Shown one piece after another: positions 38,169-47,349 of a stretch of DNA of 64,000 bases; within the stretch, counting starts at the first letter, position 1; each line of letters opens with the position of its first letter. Origin of the DNA: Methylobacterium brachythecii. GTDB taxonomy: Bacteria > Pseudomonadota > Alphaproteobacteria > Rhizobiales > Beijerinckiaceae. Where the stretch lies: NCBI RefSeq assembly GCF_014196345.1, contig NZ_JACIDN010000002.1, forward strand, positions 186,001 through 250,000, written 5' to 3'. The notes under the pieces were generated by a model, which searched no databases, was not told where the DNA came from, and saw only the letters and a program-made list of their open reading frames with translations. Position numbers and translations under genes: made by a program.

Positions 38169-40822
38169 CGCCGGATCAGGCCGAACGGCGAGCCGTTCAC
38201 CAGGGTCGCGACGTCGAGCAGCGTCTTCGGCGTCTGCAGGCCGCCGGGACAGATCAGGTAGTAGGGCGTCCAGACCGGGTCGAACTTCTGCTTGAAGCTG
38301 CGCAGGCCGTCGAAGCTGTAGAGGTCGGCACCGCGGCGGTAGAGGAAGGCGCCGAAGCGGTTCCAGCGCGAGGCGAGGCGCTTGTCGACGAGGCCGGAGA
38401 GCGGGGCCGCACCGAGGTTGAACCAGCGGTAGCCCTCCTCCTTCGCCGCCAGCAGCAGGTTGGCGAAGAGCGCGTCCATGATCACCTTCGAGGCATCCGG
38501 CGCGTAGCGGATCAGGTCGATGGCGATCTCGTTGCGGTCAGCGCCGCGCAGCAGGTTGGCGAAGGCGACGATCCGGCCCTGCTTGCGCATCACCGCGATG
38601 TCGAAGCGCGCGAGATAGGCCGGATCGAAGGCGCCCATCGAGAAGCGCTTCTCACCGCCCTGCTTCAGCTCCAGCCACGCATCCGAGACGTCGCGCAGCT
38701 CCGGCATGGCGGCACGGACCCGCTCTCGGGGGAGGATCTCGAAGGCGAGGCCTTCCTTCTCGGCGCGACGCTGGCCGTAGCGGAGGTCGTGCCGGGTCGG
38801 TCCCTTCAGCGAGAAATCCGCCAGCGGGACGCGCGCCACTTCGCCAAGCTTCAGTGCCGTCAGGCCCATGTCGAGGAACAGGGCGAGATTTTCGGGGCCG
38901 ACGCCGTAGAAGACCGGGCGCGCGGCGGCCCGATCCGCGAGTTCGCGGAACGACCAGGCGAGATCGGCCTGGAGCCGGGCCGGGCCGACCGGATCGCCCA
39001 GAGCGACGAGGCTGCGGCCGGCGCGTGCATACATCACGAAGCCCTCGCCGTCGGGCGAGGTCAGGAATTCCTTGTCGCCCAGCAGCGCCATCGCGGCCGA
39101 GGCGTTCGGCGACGCCGCGACGAGATCAGCGATGTCAGAAGGCACGACCGGTTCCGGCTGGCGGCGTCGGCCGCGATGATTGACGGCGCCATCGAAGCCG
39201 ACGGCGGCGAGCGCCACCATGAAGGCGAAGGAGGCGCGGGCGGCACCCGAGCCGCTCCCGTCCCAGGAGATCTGCCACCAGAGGGCGTCGGCGACGGCGA
39301 CATGCGTCCACCCGAGGAAGCCGATCCCGGCGGAGGCGGCAGTGAGCAGGCCGCCTGCCGCGAGGGTCGAGCGCAACCCGGCCCGTCGCAGCCAGATCCG
39401 GCTCACCGCGAAGGGGTTCGCCTTGGGGCATCGGTAGAACGAGCCGCGGAACAGGGCGAGAAGCGCCGCGAGAGCGGTCAGCAGCGTCGCCTCCTCCCAG
39501 TCCAGTCCCTTGCCCAGCGCGAAGCCTGCGCCGATGACGAGCAGCATCACGGCAGCGTTCCAGGCCCGGGCCAGGCGCCGGTACAGGCCGCGCGCGAGCA
39601 CCAGCAGCGCGATGCCGACGAGGCAGGAGGCGAAATGCGAGGCCTCCATGAACGGAACCGGCACCACCTCGGACAGCACGGCGATGCGCGAGGCGAGGTC
39701 GCGGGTCGCGCCGGAGGCCAGCAGCATGAAGCCGCCGGCGAAGGCGATGGCGGACCAGGCGGCCGGCACCATCGGCTCGAGGAAGCGCAAGGACGCCTGG
39801 ATCGGCTCGCGGCGGCGATAGGCCTCCACGCCCGCCAGCCCGGTCAGCGCGAGGCCGAAGGGCAGCAGCATGTAGATGATGCGGTAGGCGAGCAGAGCCG
39901 CGAACAGGTCCGGCCGATCCGCGAGGCCGAGGCTCGCCAGCAGCGTCGCCTCGAAGGCGCAGAGGCCGCCCGGCGCATGGCTGGCGATGCCGACGACGGT
40001 GGCCGCGATATAGGCGAGGAGGAAGGCCGGGAAGCCCGGCGCCACATCCGCCGGGAGCAGCACGTAGAGCGTGCCGGCCGCCGCCGTGATGTCGACGATG
40101 CCGGCGCAGATCTGCAGGAGCGCCGCGCGCGAGGTCGGCAGGCGCAGCTCGAAGCCGCGCACGCGCAGCGTCTTGGAGGTCGGGCCGAGCCAGATCAGAG
40201 ATCCGGCGACGAGGCCAAGGACCGCCACACCGAGCAGGGCGGCGAGCTGTGCCTTGGCATCGCCGAAGCCGCCGAAATGCTCGGGGCCGCAGATCAACGC
40301 CAAAGCCGTCATGGTGACGAGCGAGATCAGCAGCGCGAACCACGAGGCGCCGAGCACGCGTCCGACATCGGCGAGCCCCGAGGCGCGCGATCCGTAGGCC
40401 CGCATGCGGTAGGCGCCCTGGGTCAGGATCGGAAAGCCCAGAGCGTTCGAGACCGCGTAACCGCCCGCTCCCGTGGCGAGGGCCGCGATGCGAGGGATGC
40501 GCCCCGGAGCGACCGCCTCGACGGCGATGAGATCGTAGACCGCGATGGCCGCGAAGCTGACCACCGTCAGCAGGAGCGCCAGGGCGAGCGCCGAATCGGG
40601 GATCTGGTCGTAGGCCTTCGTCACCGATTCGATCGAGACGCGGCCGAGCGTGCGATGGATCGCGACCGCCGCCATCACGGTCAAACACAGGCCGACGGCG
40701 CGCGGCAGGGCACGCCCGATCAGCCGCCAGGGCGACGGCGCGCTCGGAAGCGCCGTGATCTGCTGCTCGACCTGTGCCGGAGCGGAAGACGGTGTCGATG
40801 ACGTCATCGGCGATGAGGACAT
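38165..40822 (-). CDS. mprF: Phosphatidylglycerol lysyltransferase/flippase MprF (LpiA)
   Basis: An 884-residue bifunctional protein. Residues about 40-540 hold some 14 membrane helices forming the flippase (for example ASHFASCLVGIALLVLARGLYRRLARAW). Residues about 570-870 are the cytoplasmic synthase with a GNAT-like fold that moves lysine from Lys-tRNA to phosphatidylglycerol; PDGEGFVMYARAGRSLVALGDP and WFNLGAAPLSGLV are typical. The lipid lowers surface negative charge and protects against acid and cationic peptides. ATG at 40822 or 40807 may be used. It is followed by acvB with a 4-base overlap. Confidence 0.93.
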   Translation of the reverse strand: MSSSPMTSSTPSSAPAQVEQQITALPSAPSPWRLIGRALPRAVGLCLTVMAAVAIHRTLGRVSIESVTKAYDQIPDSALALALLLTVVSFAAIAVYDLIAVEAVAPGRIPRIAALATGAGGYAVSNALGFPILTQGAYRMRAYGSRASGLADVGRVLGASWFALLISLVTMTALALICGPEHFGGFGDAKAQLAALLGVAVLGLVAGSLIWLGPTSKTLRVRGFELRLPTSRAALLQICAGIVDITAAAGTLYVLLPADVAPGFPAFLLAYIAATVVGIASHAPGGLCAFEATLLASLGLADRPDLFAALLAYRIIYMLLPFGLALTGLAGVEAYRRREPIQASLRFLEPMVPAAWSAIAFAGGFMLLASGATRDLASRIAVLSEVVPVPFMEASHFASCLVGIALLVLARGLYRRLARAWNAAVMLLVIGAGFALGKGLDWEEATLLTALAALLALFRGSFYRCPKANPFAVSRIWLRRAGLRSTLAAGGLLTAASAGIGFLGWTHVAVADALWWQISWDGSGSGAARASFAFMVALAAVGFDGAVNHRGRRRQPEPVVPSDIADLVAASPNASAAMALLGDKEFLTSPDGEGFVMYARAGRSLVALGDPVGPARLQADLAWSFRELADRAAARPVFYGVGPENLALFLDMGLTALKLGEVARVPLADFSLKGPTRHDLRYGQRRAEKEGLAFEILPRERVRAAMPELRDVSDAWLELKQGGEKRFSMGAFDPAYLARFDIAVMRKQGRIVAFANLLRGADRNEIAIDLIRYAPDASKVIMDALFANLLLAAKEEGYRWFNLGAAPLSGLVDKRLASRWNRFGAFLYRRGADLYSFDGLRSFKQKFDPVWTPYYLICPGGLQTPKTLLDVATLVNGSPFGLIRR

Positions 40823-41340
40823 GAAGGCGGGCCGGGTGTCTCTCCGGAGGATGCCGCGTGCGCCGTAGCCACTCGAGGCGACCCCGTCACGCGCTTCTCC
40901 GCCATCGAACCCGAATGTTGCGTGAATGAGGCGAAGAAATGCACCAGCACCGCTCAATTTGTATGCAGAATGCACGCTGACGCGGCGGATTTACAACGAA
41001 GTGGGAGTGCTTAAGCCGCTCCTAGGACATGGTTCTTCCGGACCGCGAATCACGTTCGGGCCTGCCGGCCGCGCCATCCGAAGCCCAGACCCGTCATTCC
41101 GGGGCGCCGAAGGCGAACCCGAAATCCACGACTGGCTGCTTCGCCATGCCCAGGCGGCGCATCACGGGTGGATTCCGGGTTCCGCTCCGCGGCCCCGGAA
41201 TGACGATGCTCCCACCTGCAAATTCGGCCGTGAAACCCTCAATCGTCGAGCAAAGGTGTCCCATTGCCGGGAAAGCAGTGCTATGAGCACCTGTTTTCCG
41301 GATGCGGGGACTCAACCCCGCTCAACGTGAGTGCTTGTCC
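40823..41340. other. Intergenic region upstream of mprF
   Basis: 518 bases without a convincing gene. It should hold the mprF promoter (minus strand) and contains a large inverted repeat at 41092-41205. Open frames across the repeat have no protein character. Confidence 0.6.
41092..41205. repeat. Long palindromic intergenic repeat (CGTCATTCCGGGGC arms)
   Basis: The 14-base outer arms CGTCATTCCGGGGC and GCCCCGGAATGACG are perfect inverted repeats. Further in, GAACCCGAAATCCACG and GGTGGATTCCGGGTTCC also pair with a few mismatches. It has the structure of a dispersed palindromic element and could fold into a long hairpin. Confidence 0.75.
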
Positions 41341-41532
41341 ATGAACCCGCTGGTTCCGCTCGGTATTCTCTTCCTTCTGCCGCTCACCGCGATCGGCCTC
41401 GTGCTCTACACCGATACCGGGATCCTGCCGGAGCTGTTCTACGCCGCCGTGAAGACCTCGGTGATCCTCATCATCGTCGGTGGCGCGATCTCCTTCGCGG
41501 CCAGCAAGCTCGCCGAGCGCTCGAACGGCTGA
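41341..41532 (+). CDS. Small two-helix membrane protein
   Basis: A 63-residue hydrophobic peptide with two membrane segments (about 4-22 and 33-55) joined by a short loop (YTDTGILPELF), ending in a polar tail. It starts at ATG 41341. I do not recognise a family. It lies upstream of the aminotransferase on the same strand, with 84 bases between. Confidence 0.6.
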   Translation: MNPLVPLGILFLLPLTAIGLVLYTDTGILPELFYAAVKTSVILIIVGGAISFAASKLAERSNG

Positions 41533-41616
41533 TGTCTTGCTCGTGCGTTGTCCGAGGATGGCCCGCGGGTCTCCTCGGCCACGCCCGATGAGCGGGCTCA
41601 ACCGTACGAGGATTCC

Positions 41617-42804
41617 ATGCCCCACGTCGTTCCCGCTTTCGATCGCATCGGCGAAGAGAACGCCTTCGCCGTTCTGGCGCGCGCGGGCGCTCTCGCCGCG
41701 GAAGGCCGAGACATCGTCAATCTCGGCATCGGCCAGCCCGACATGCCGACGCCGGCCCACATCGTCGAGGCCGGCATCAAGGCACTTCGCGATGGGCATC
41801 ACGGCTACACGCCGGCAGTGGGCATCCTGCCGCTGCGCGAGGCGGTGGCCGCGGATATCCTGCGCCGCCACCAGGTGACGGTGTCGCCGGACTCGGTGAT
41901 GATCGTGCCGGGCGGCAAGGTCACCATGTTCATGGCGATCCTGATGTTCGGCGAGCCCGGCGTCGAGATCCTGTACCCCGATCCCGGATTTCCGATCTAC
42001 CGCTCGATGATCGAGTTCACCGGCGCGACGCCGGTGCCGGTGCCGATCCGCGAGGAGAACGGGTTTGCCTTCTCCGCCGAGGAGACGCTGGCGCTGCTCA
42101 CGCCGAAGACACGGCTGCTGATCGTCAATTCCCCGGCCAACCCGACCGGCGGCGTCACGCCCAAGGCCGAGATCGACGCGCTGGTCGCCGGCCTCGCCGC
42201 GCATCCGGATCTCGCGGTGATGTCCGACGAGATCTACGGCACCATGACCTACGATGAGGAGCAGCACCATTCGCTGCTCAAATACGATGAAATCCGCGAC
42301 CGGCTGATCTATCTCGATGGGGCCTCCAAGACCTACGCCATGACCGGCTGGCGGCTCGGCTGGTCGGTCTGGCCGAAGAAGCTTTACGAGGCCGCCCGCA
42401 AGCTCGCGGTGAACGCGCATTCCTGCGTGAATGCCTCCACGCAATGGGCCGGCGTCGCCGCGTTGAACGGCCCCCAGGATTGCGTGGCCGAGATGGTCGC
42501 GGAGTTCGACAAGCGCCGCAAGATCGTGGTCGACGGGCTGAACGCCCTGCCCAACGTCTCCTGCATCTCGCCTAAGGGCGCGTTCTACGCCTTCCCGAAC
42601 GTATCGAAGACCGGCTGGAAGGCGAAGAAACTCGCCTCCGCGCTTCTCGAAGACGCGGGCGTCGCGGTGATCGGCGGCCCCGATTTCGGGGTCTGCGCGG
42701 AGGGCTATATCCGCCTGTCCTATGCGAATTCGGCAGAAAACATCCGCAGGGCGCTGGAGCGGATCAACGACTTCCTCTCGCAGGCGCGTCCCGACCCGGC
42801 CTGA
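41617..42804 (+). CDS. Pyridoxal-phosphate aminotransferase, class I/II
   Basis: A 395-residue fold-type I aminotransferase. NLGIGQPDMPTPAHI at the start, NSPANPTGGV near 185, DEIYG near 210, and LDGASKTYAMTGWRLGW near 252 with the PLP lysine (in ASKTYA) are all intact. RLSYANSAENI near the end carries the substrate-carboxylate Arg. It is of the aspartate/aromatic aminotransferase type, but the exact substrate cannot be read; LL-diaminopimelate, aspartate or alanine specificities are all possible. ATG at 41617 follows ACGAGGA. Confidence 0.87.
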   Translation: MPHVVPAFDRIGEENAFAVLARAGALAAEGRDIVNLGIGQPDMPTPAHIVEAGIKALRDGHHGYTPAVGILPLREAVAADILRRHQVTVSPDSVMIVPGGKVTMFMAILMFGEPGVEILYPDPGFPIYRSMIEFTGATPVPVPIREENGFAFSAEETLALLTPKTRLLIVNSPANPTGGVTPKAEIDALVAGLAAHPDLAVMSDEIYGTMTYDEEQHHSLLKYDEIRDRLIYLDGASKTYAMTGWRLGWSVWPKKLYEAARKLAVNAHSCVNASTQWAGVAALNGPQDCVAEMVAEFDKRRKIVVDGLNALPNVSCISPKGAFYAFPNVSKTGWKAKKLASALLEDAGVAVIGGPDFGVCAEGYIRLSYANSAENIRRALERINDFLSQARPDPA

Positions 42805-42825
42805 CGCGAGATCGGTCACCGATAC

Positions 42826-42857
42826 GAAAAAGCCCGCCGCGGCGAACCGGGCGGGCT
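42826..42857 (-). terminator. Terminator hairpin (AGCCCGCC type)
   Basis: AGCCCGCC pairs with GGCGGGCT. The run of A on the plus side (42827-42831) becomes a T-run on the minus strand, so it stops minus-strand transcripts and could also mark the end of the aminotransferase mRNA. Its loop is nearly identical to that of the hairpin at 43897-43928. Confidence 0.65.
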
Positions 42858-42980
42858 GATAGCAATGAGAGCCGTCCAGGACGGCTGAGCCGGCAATGGC
42901 CTGGGCCGCAAGGGCCGTGATTCCTGCGACAGCCGTGTGACGTAGGCACGGCCAGCTTCCGCCGAAACGGCCCGTCAGCC

Positions 42981-43069
42981 GTCATTGCGAGGCGAAGCCG
43001 AAGCAATCCAGATCACACCTGCACCGCAGGCCCATCGGCCCTGGATTGCTTCGCTGCGCTCGCAATGAC
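42981..43069. repeat. Palindromic GTCATTGCGAGC intergenic repeat, complete copy
   Basis: The left arm starts GTCATTGCGAGGCGAAG and passes GAAGCAATCCAG. The right arm is CTGGATTGCTTCGCTGCGCTCGCAATGAC. The two arms pair almost fully, giving a long hairpin. Related half-units lie at 7459-7489 and 59789-59824. Confidence 0.85.
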
Positions 43070-43092
43070 GGCGAAGCGTCCGAGGCAGCCGT

Positions 43093-43311
43093 TCAGATGT
43101 TCGAGCCGGGATCGCGCGGCGGGCTTCCGCAGCGGAAACGCTCGATCCGCCACCGCTCGTGCTCGTGATCGTTCTGCCATCCGGCCATGGCCGGCTGGGC
43201 GAGCCGCAGACATTGCGTCGGCGTCTGCACCGGCTCGTCGAAGTAGTGCGTGCGCGTGACGCAGTGTGCCGGGTTCGCGGCGAGGCAGGTCACGAAGTAG
43301 AGGCCGATCAT
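43093..43311 (-). CDS. Small cysteine-containing protein, conserved type, function unknown
   Basis: A 72-residue protein beginning MIGLYFVTCLAANPAHC. It has Cys at about 9, 17 and 36 and ends after RFRCGSPPRD. The pattern (VTCLA, HC, then a QCLRLAQPAMAGW stretch and a final RC) is shared with small proteins I recall from Bradyrhizobium and Methylobacterium, all of unknown function. ATG at 43311 was chosen at the family-typical beginning. Confidence 0.65.
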   Translation of the reverse strand: MIGLYFVTCLAANPAHCVTRTHYFDEPVQTPTQCLRLAQPAMAGWQNDHEHERWRIERFRCGSPPRDPGSNI

Positions 43312-43952
43312 GCGCGTGGCGCTCCGTGGCGTCGTGCGGCGCTTCCTCGGAGAAACTCCTGGCAAGCGTCGTGCCGATCTGGGTCAACCGGCGGCGCCGG
43401 GGCCTGGTTCGCGCGGGCGGTCCCTCTGCGTGTCTCGTCCGTCTGCAGCACGACAAAGCCCGCTCCGGGATAGGGCAATTCCGGGCGGGCTCTGAAGCCG
43501 GGCATCCCTCGCTTGCTCTGCGTGAGCCCGAGACGAGGATACGCATTCACACGCGTCGAAAGTTTCAGGCGGATCGCGGCGCTGAACGCCTTCCGTGCGC
43601 GGGCTCTTCAGCCGTCGTTGCGAGCGCAGCGGCAAGCTGACACCGAATTCGATGCGGTGAAGCTGAAGCTGAGCGTCGTTTGCCGGCAATGCCGAAAAGA
43701 ATTGAGCGCGCCCCTCGCAAGAGAAACGCGCTCAAAGTTGGTTCTTTGTCTCAGGGAAGAACTGAGGCAGCCCTTAGCGGGCCGCCCAATGCCATGCTGT
43801 AGCGGGGCCGCCACAACCCACTGTGTGGCCTTGTCACGGAAACGTCACGAGAGCACTTGGCTCGCGCCTCTCCGAGGGTGCAAAGGGCTCAGAAACGAAA
43901 AGCCCGCCACGGCGAACCGGGCGGGCTTCGGAAGCGGATGTGGGGCTGTAGG
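43312..43952. other. Intergenic region without recognisable gene
   Basis: 641 bases in which several short open frames exist on both strands, none with protein-like composition or a ribosome site. The only structure noticed is the terminator at 43897-43928. Confidence 0.5.
43897..43928 (-). terminator. Terminator after the small secreted protein gene
   Basis: AGCCCGCC (43901-43908) pairs with GGCGGGCT (43920-43927), with a T-run on the minus strand. It lies just after the minus-strand gene ending at 43953. The stem and loop almost repeat those at 42831-42857. Confidence 0.75.
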
Positions 43953-44243
43953 TTACTGCCCCGGCTTCGGGTTGGCGGGGGAAGGCTCCTGGCCGTTGGC
44001 GCTGCCGCTCTTCATGGCGCCGCCTTCCTTGCTCATGGACCCGCCGCTCTTCTGCATCGAGCCGCCCGCCGTCGACGATCCGGTCTCGCTCTTCCCGTTG
44101 ACACTGCCAGGGTTGTTCACGGTCCCCTCTTGGCTGTTCGTCTTGCCTGGCCCGTTATTGCTGCCGGCGGCAGCCTGAGCCCAGGCGGAAGCGGGGAGCG
44201 TAAAGGCAAGAGTGGCTGCCAGTGCTGCAGTTGCGAAGCGCAT
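43953..44243 (-). CDS. Small secreted Gly/Ser/Asn-rich protein
   Basis: A 96-residue exported protein with a clear signal peptide (RFATAALAATLAFTLPASAWAQ). The mature part is low-complexity, rich in Gly, Ser, Asn and Lys (GGSMQKSGGSMSKEGGAMKSG), and probably unstructured. Similar small periplasmic proteins are frequent in Methylobacterium; function unknown. ATG at 44243 follows GGAG. A terminator follows the gene. Confidence 0.75.
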   Translation of the reverse strand: MRFATAALAATLAFTLPASAWAQAAAGSNNGPGKTNSQEGTVNNPGSVNGKSETGSSTAGGSMQKSGGSMSKEGGAMKSGSANGQEPSPANPKPGQ

Positions 44244-44524
44244 TGAGAAATCTCCAGTTCCGAGGTTGTGCCCGAGAACCGGCAGCCGGAAGCATTGTTC
44301 AAAATTAAATCGCGCGATCGGCCGCGTCGTGAAAAGCCCGCGCGGCCTTCCGAACGTCGATCCGAGAGGATCGCCGGAGTGCGACACGATAAGTGCATGT
44401 GTTTGCTAAACAATCAGATTTTATGGGTTAACGCTCCCTAAACCCGCCGCATTTACCGTGCGGAACCGGGACCGGCCGGCTCCGCTGTTACGCGGTTTCG
44501 GGCGGAACGGGTCAGATCGGGCAC

Positions 44525-46729
44525 ATGGCAAACGGACGCGGGCGGACGACGAGGCAGGAGCCGAACTTCGACGCGCCCGAGGGCCGCGGCGCGGATCGGG
44601 GCTCCGATCTCCGCATGTCCGCGAGCGATCGCGCAGGGGGCGGCGTGGCGAAGCGCGGATCGGGTTCGACAGATCGCGGCGGCCGGCAGCCGGCCAAGGG
44701 TAGCGGTGGCGGCGGACGCGGCAACGGCGGCGGCTCGCGCAGTCGCTCGCGGCGTCGCGGCTCGATCCTGGGCAAACTCGTCTATACCGGCGTGGTGCTC
44801 GGCCTCTGGGCCGTGATCGGCGTCGCCGGGCTCGTGGCCTATCACGCCTCGCAACTGCCGCCGATCGACCAGCTCAGCGTTCCGAAACGCCCGCCCAACA
44901 TCGCGATTCTCGCCAGCGACGGCTCGCTGCTCGCCAATCGCGGCGAGACCGGCGGCCGCACGGTCTCGATCAAGGAATTGCCGCCCTACCTGCCGCGCGC
45001 CTTCGTGGCGATCGAGGACCGGCGCTTCTACGACCATTTCGGTGTCGATCCCGTCGGCATCGCCCGCGCGGTGGTGCAGAACGTGACCCGGCGCGGCGTC
45101 TCCCAGGGCGGCTCGACCCTGACGCAGCAGCTCGCCAAGAACCTGTTCCTCACCCCCGAGCGCTCGGCCTCGCGAAAGATCCAGGAGGCGATCCTGGCTC
45201 TGTGGCTGGAGCACAAATACTCGAAGGACGAGATCCTCGAGCTTTACCTGAACCGCGTCTATTTCGGCGCCGGCGCCTACGGCGTCGAGGCGGCGGCCCA
45301 GCGCTATTTCGGCAAGCCCGCCAAGAACGTGAGCCTCGCGGAGGCCGCTATGCTCGGCGGCCTGGTCCAGGCGCCCTCGCGCCTCGCACCGAACCGCAAC
45401 CTCAAGGCCGCGCAGGTGCGCGCCGCACAGGTGCTGGCCGCGATGCAGGAACTCGGCTTCGCCAAGGAGCCGGACGTCAAAGTCGCGCTGGCGCAACCCG
45501 CGCGGACCTTTTCGAGCCGCGGCGGTGGATCGGCCAACTACGTCGCCGACCTCGTGATGGACGTGCTCGACGACTTCCTGCCGAAATTCGAGGCCGACAT
45601 CGTGGTGGCGACCACCGTCGATTCCGGCCTGCAGGCGGCGGCCGAAAAGGCCCTCGTCGATGAGCTGAACGCCAAGGGCGTGCGCTACAATGTCGGCCAG
45701 GGCGCCCTGGTTTCCATGAAGCCGGACGGCGCCGTGCGCGCGCTGATCGGTGGCCGCGACTACGCGCAGAGCCAGTTCAACCGCGCCACGACGGCCAAGC
45801 GCCAACCCGGCTCGTCGTTCAAGCCCTTCGTCTACCTCTCCGCCGTCGAGCGCGGCCTGACGCCGGACACTGTGCGCGACGACGCGCCGATCAAGATCGG
45901 CAACTGGTCACCGGAGAACTACACGCACGCCTATCATGGCCCGGTGACGCTGCGCGACGCCCTGGCACAGTCGCTCAATACGGTCGCCGTGCGGCTCGGC
46001 CAGGAGGTCGGCCCCAAGACCGTGGTGCAGACGGCCCAGCGCCTCGGCATCTCGTCCTCGCTGCAGGCAAACGGCTCGATCGCGCTCGGCACCTCCGAGG
46101 TCACGCCGATGGAGATGGTCGGCGCCTATTGCGCCTTCGCCAATGGCGGCACCGGCGTGATCCCCTACGTGATCGCGAGCATCAAGAGCGCGGACGGCAA
46201 GGTGCTGTACAAGCGCGGCGCCGGCGGCCTCGGCAAGGTCATGTCGCCGGACGCCGACGGCATGATGAACGCGATGATGCACGAGACCTTCGTCAGCGGC
46301 ACCGCCCGGAAGGGCGACATCCCCGGCTGGGACCTCGCCGGCAAGACCGGCACCAGCCAGGATTATCGCGACGCCTGGATGATCGGCTATTCGGGCTCCC
46401 TCGTCACCGGCGTCTGGCTCGGCAACGACGATGGCGAGTCGACCAAGAAGGCCACCGGCGGCAGCCTGCCGCTGGAGATCTGGAAGACCTACATGACCAC
46501 CGCCCTCAAGGGCGAGAAGCCGGTGCCGCTGCCCGGCATGAACCGCTGGCACGCGCGGCCCGAGGCGGCCGTGGCCCAGGCGGCTCCGAACCCGATCGGG
46601 GATATCATCGGCGCGATCACCGGCGAGCCACAGCAGACCGCCTCGACCCGCCCGCCGCCGCAGCAGCGCCGCCGCGGCGGGGACGACCGCAACTTCATCG
46701 AGAAGCTGTTCGGCGTCGGCGAGGATTAG
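44525..46729 (+). CDS. PBP1A-type bifunctional penicillin-binding protein
   Basis: A 734-residue class A PBP that polymerises and cross-links peptidoglycan. Residues 1-80 are a cytoplasmic Gly/Arg/Ser-rich tail, followed by one membrane helix (about 82-105). The transglycosylase domain has Glu164 in AIEDRRFYDHFG, GGSTLTQQLAKNL and the KIQEAILA helix. The transpeptidase has Ser430 in PGSSFKPF, the SLN motif (483-485) and KTGT (607-610). The C-terminal 60 residues are Pro/Gln/Arg-rich. All catalytic motifs are intact. The gene is monocistronic; it is not next to a cell-division cluster. Confidence 0.94.
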   Translation: MANGRGRTTRQEPNFDAPEGRGADRGSDLRMSASDRAGGGVAKRGSGSTDRGGRQPAKGSGGGGRGNGGGSRSRSRRRGSILGKLVYTGVVLGLWAVIGVAGLVAYHASQLPPIDQLSVPKRPPNIAILASDGSLLANRGETGGRTVSIKELPPYLPRAFVAIEDRRFYDHFGVDPVGIARAVVQNVTRRGVSQGGSTLTQQLAKNLFLTPERSASRKIQEAILALWLEHKYSKDEILELYLNRVYFGAGAYGVEAAAQRYFGKPAKNVSLAEAAMLGGLVQAPSRLAPNRNLKAAQVRAAQVLAAMQELGFAKEPDVKVALAQPARTFSSRGGGSANYVADLVMDVLDDFLPKFEADIVVATTVDSGLQAAAEKALVDELNAKGVRYNVGQGALVSMKPDGAVRALIGGRDYAQSQFNRATTAKRQPGSSFKPFVYLSAVERGLTPDTVRDDAPIKIGNWSPENYTHAYHGPVTLRDALAQSLNTVAVRLGQEVGPKTVVQTAQRLGISSSLQANGSIALGTSEVTPMEMVGAYCAFANGGTGVIPYVIASIKSADGKVLYKRGAGGLGKVMSPDADGMMNAMMHETFVSGTARKGDIPGWDLAGKTGTSQDYRDAWMIGYSGSLVTGVWLGNDDGESTKKATGGSLPLEIWKTYMTTALKGEKPVPLPGMNRWHARPEAAVAQAAPNPIGDIIGAITGEPQQTASTRPPPQQRRRGGDDRNFIEKLFGVGED

Positions 46730-46956
46730 AGGCCATCGGGGTCGGCCCAGCAGGGCGATCGCCGACATCCTCGATCCTCGTAGCCGTCGCGACCCATTCC
46801 CAGCGATGCGCGGCCGCGACGTCGAGCCCTCGCTTTGGAAGAGTGTTTGCCACGGGCGGCACAGCTTAGCTGTGGCTGCCGAGCCATCTTAATTGATCAG
46901 CAACCGACAGCCCACGGTGCTTGCGCGTATAGTCTCCTTCAACTGGGAGAACATTC

Positions 46957-47337
46957 GTGATCGAGCGCAGGAGACGGCCGCGCGTCCGTGTGGACAGCGT
47001 CGGATACATCATTACGAAAACCGGAAACCCGATCGCATGTCGGATCATCGATAGGTCGCCGGACGGGGCGAGACTATGCGTCGACAGTGTCTTCGGTATT
47101 CCCAACGAGTTTCGGCTCGTCGTCCAGAAGACCCGCGAAAGCTTTACGACGAACGTGGCCTGGCGCAGTCCGCAGGAACTCGGCGTCGCCTTCGTCGAAA
47201 CCCACGGCGTCATGGCGGTCACGCCGGCCAACGGCGAACGCGAGCCGATCGCTCTCGCCCAGTATCGCGGTCCCGAGGGCTTCGCGCCGGAATCGCAGGG
47301 CGGTTCCCTGGTCTCCGGCGCGTGTTACGAGATCTAG
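46957..47337 (+). CDS. PilZ-domain protein
   Basis: A 126-residue protein. The N-terminal RRRRPRVRV and the IIDRSPDGARL motif (D-x-S-x-x-G) match the two c-di-GMP contact motifs of PilZ. Most of the protein is the single small beta-barrel domain (about 1-85), followed by a polar tail. It may bind c-di-GMP and modulate motility or polysaccharide output. The GTG start follows GGGAGAAC. Monocistronic. Confidence 0.82.
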   Translation: MIERRRRPRVRVDSVGYIITKTGNPIACRIIDRSPDGARLCVDSVFGIPNEFRLVVQKTRESFTTNVAWRSPQELGVAFVETHGVMAVTPANGEREPIALAQYRGPEGFAPESQGGSLVSGACYEI

Positions 47338-47349
47338 CTCCGCCCGAGA

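Noticed and set aside
40926-41330. Open frame of 134 codons across the large palindrome upstream of mprF
   Set aside because: It covers a palindromic repeat, has no ribosome site or family character, and is likely an artefact of GC-rich sequence.
42981-43069. Start of a CRISPR array
   Set aside because: Only one long palindrome is present, without regularly spaced repeats or spacers.
43384-43689. Minus-strand open frame of 101 codons
   Set aside because: Arg/Pro-rich with no convincing start or family; similar frames exist on the other strand over the same bases.
44453-45805. Long minus-strand open frame of 450 codons opposite the PBP1A gene
   Set aside because: It is the antisense of a clear PBP1A coding region. 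Long antisense frames are expected at this GC content.
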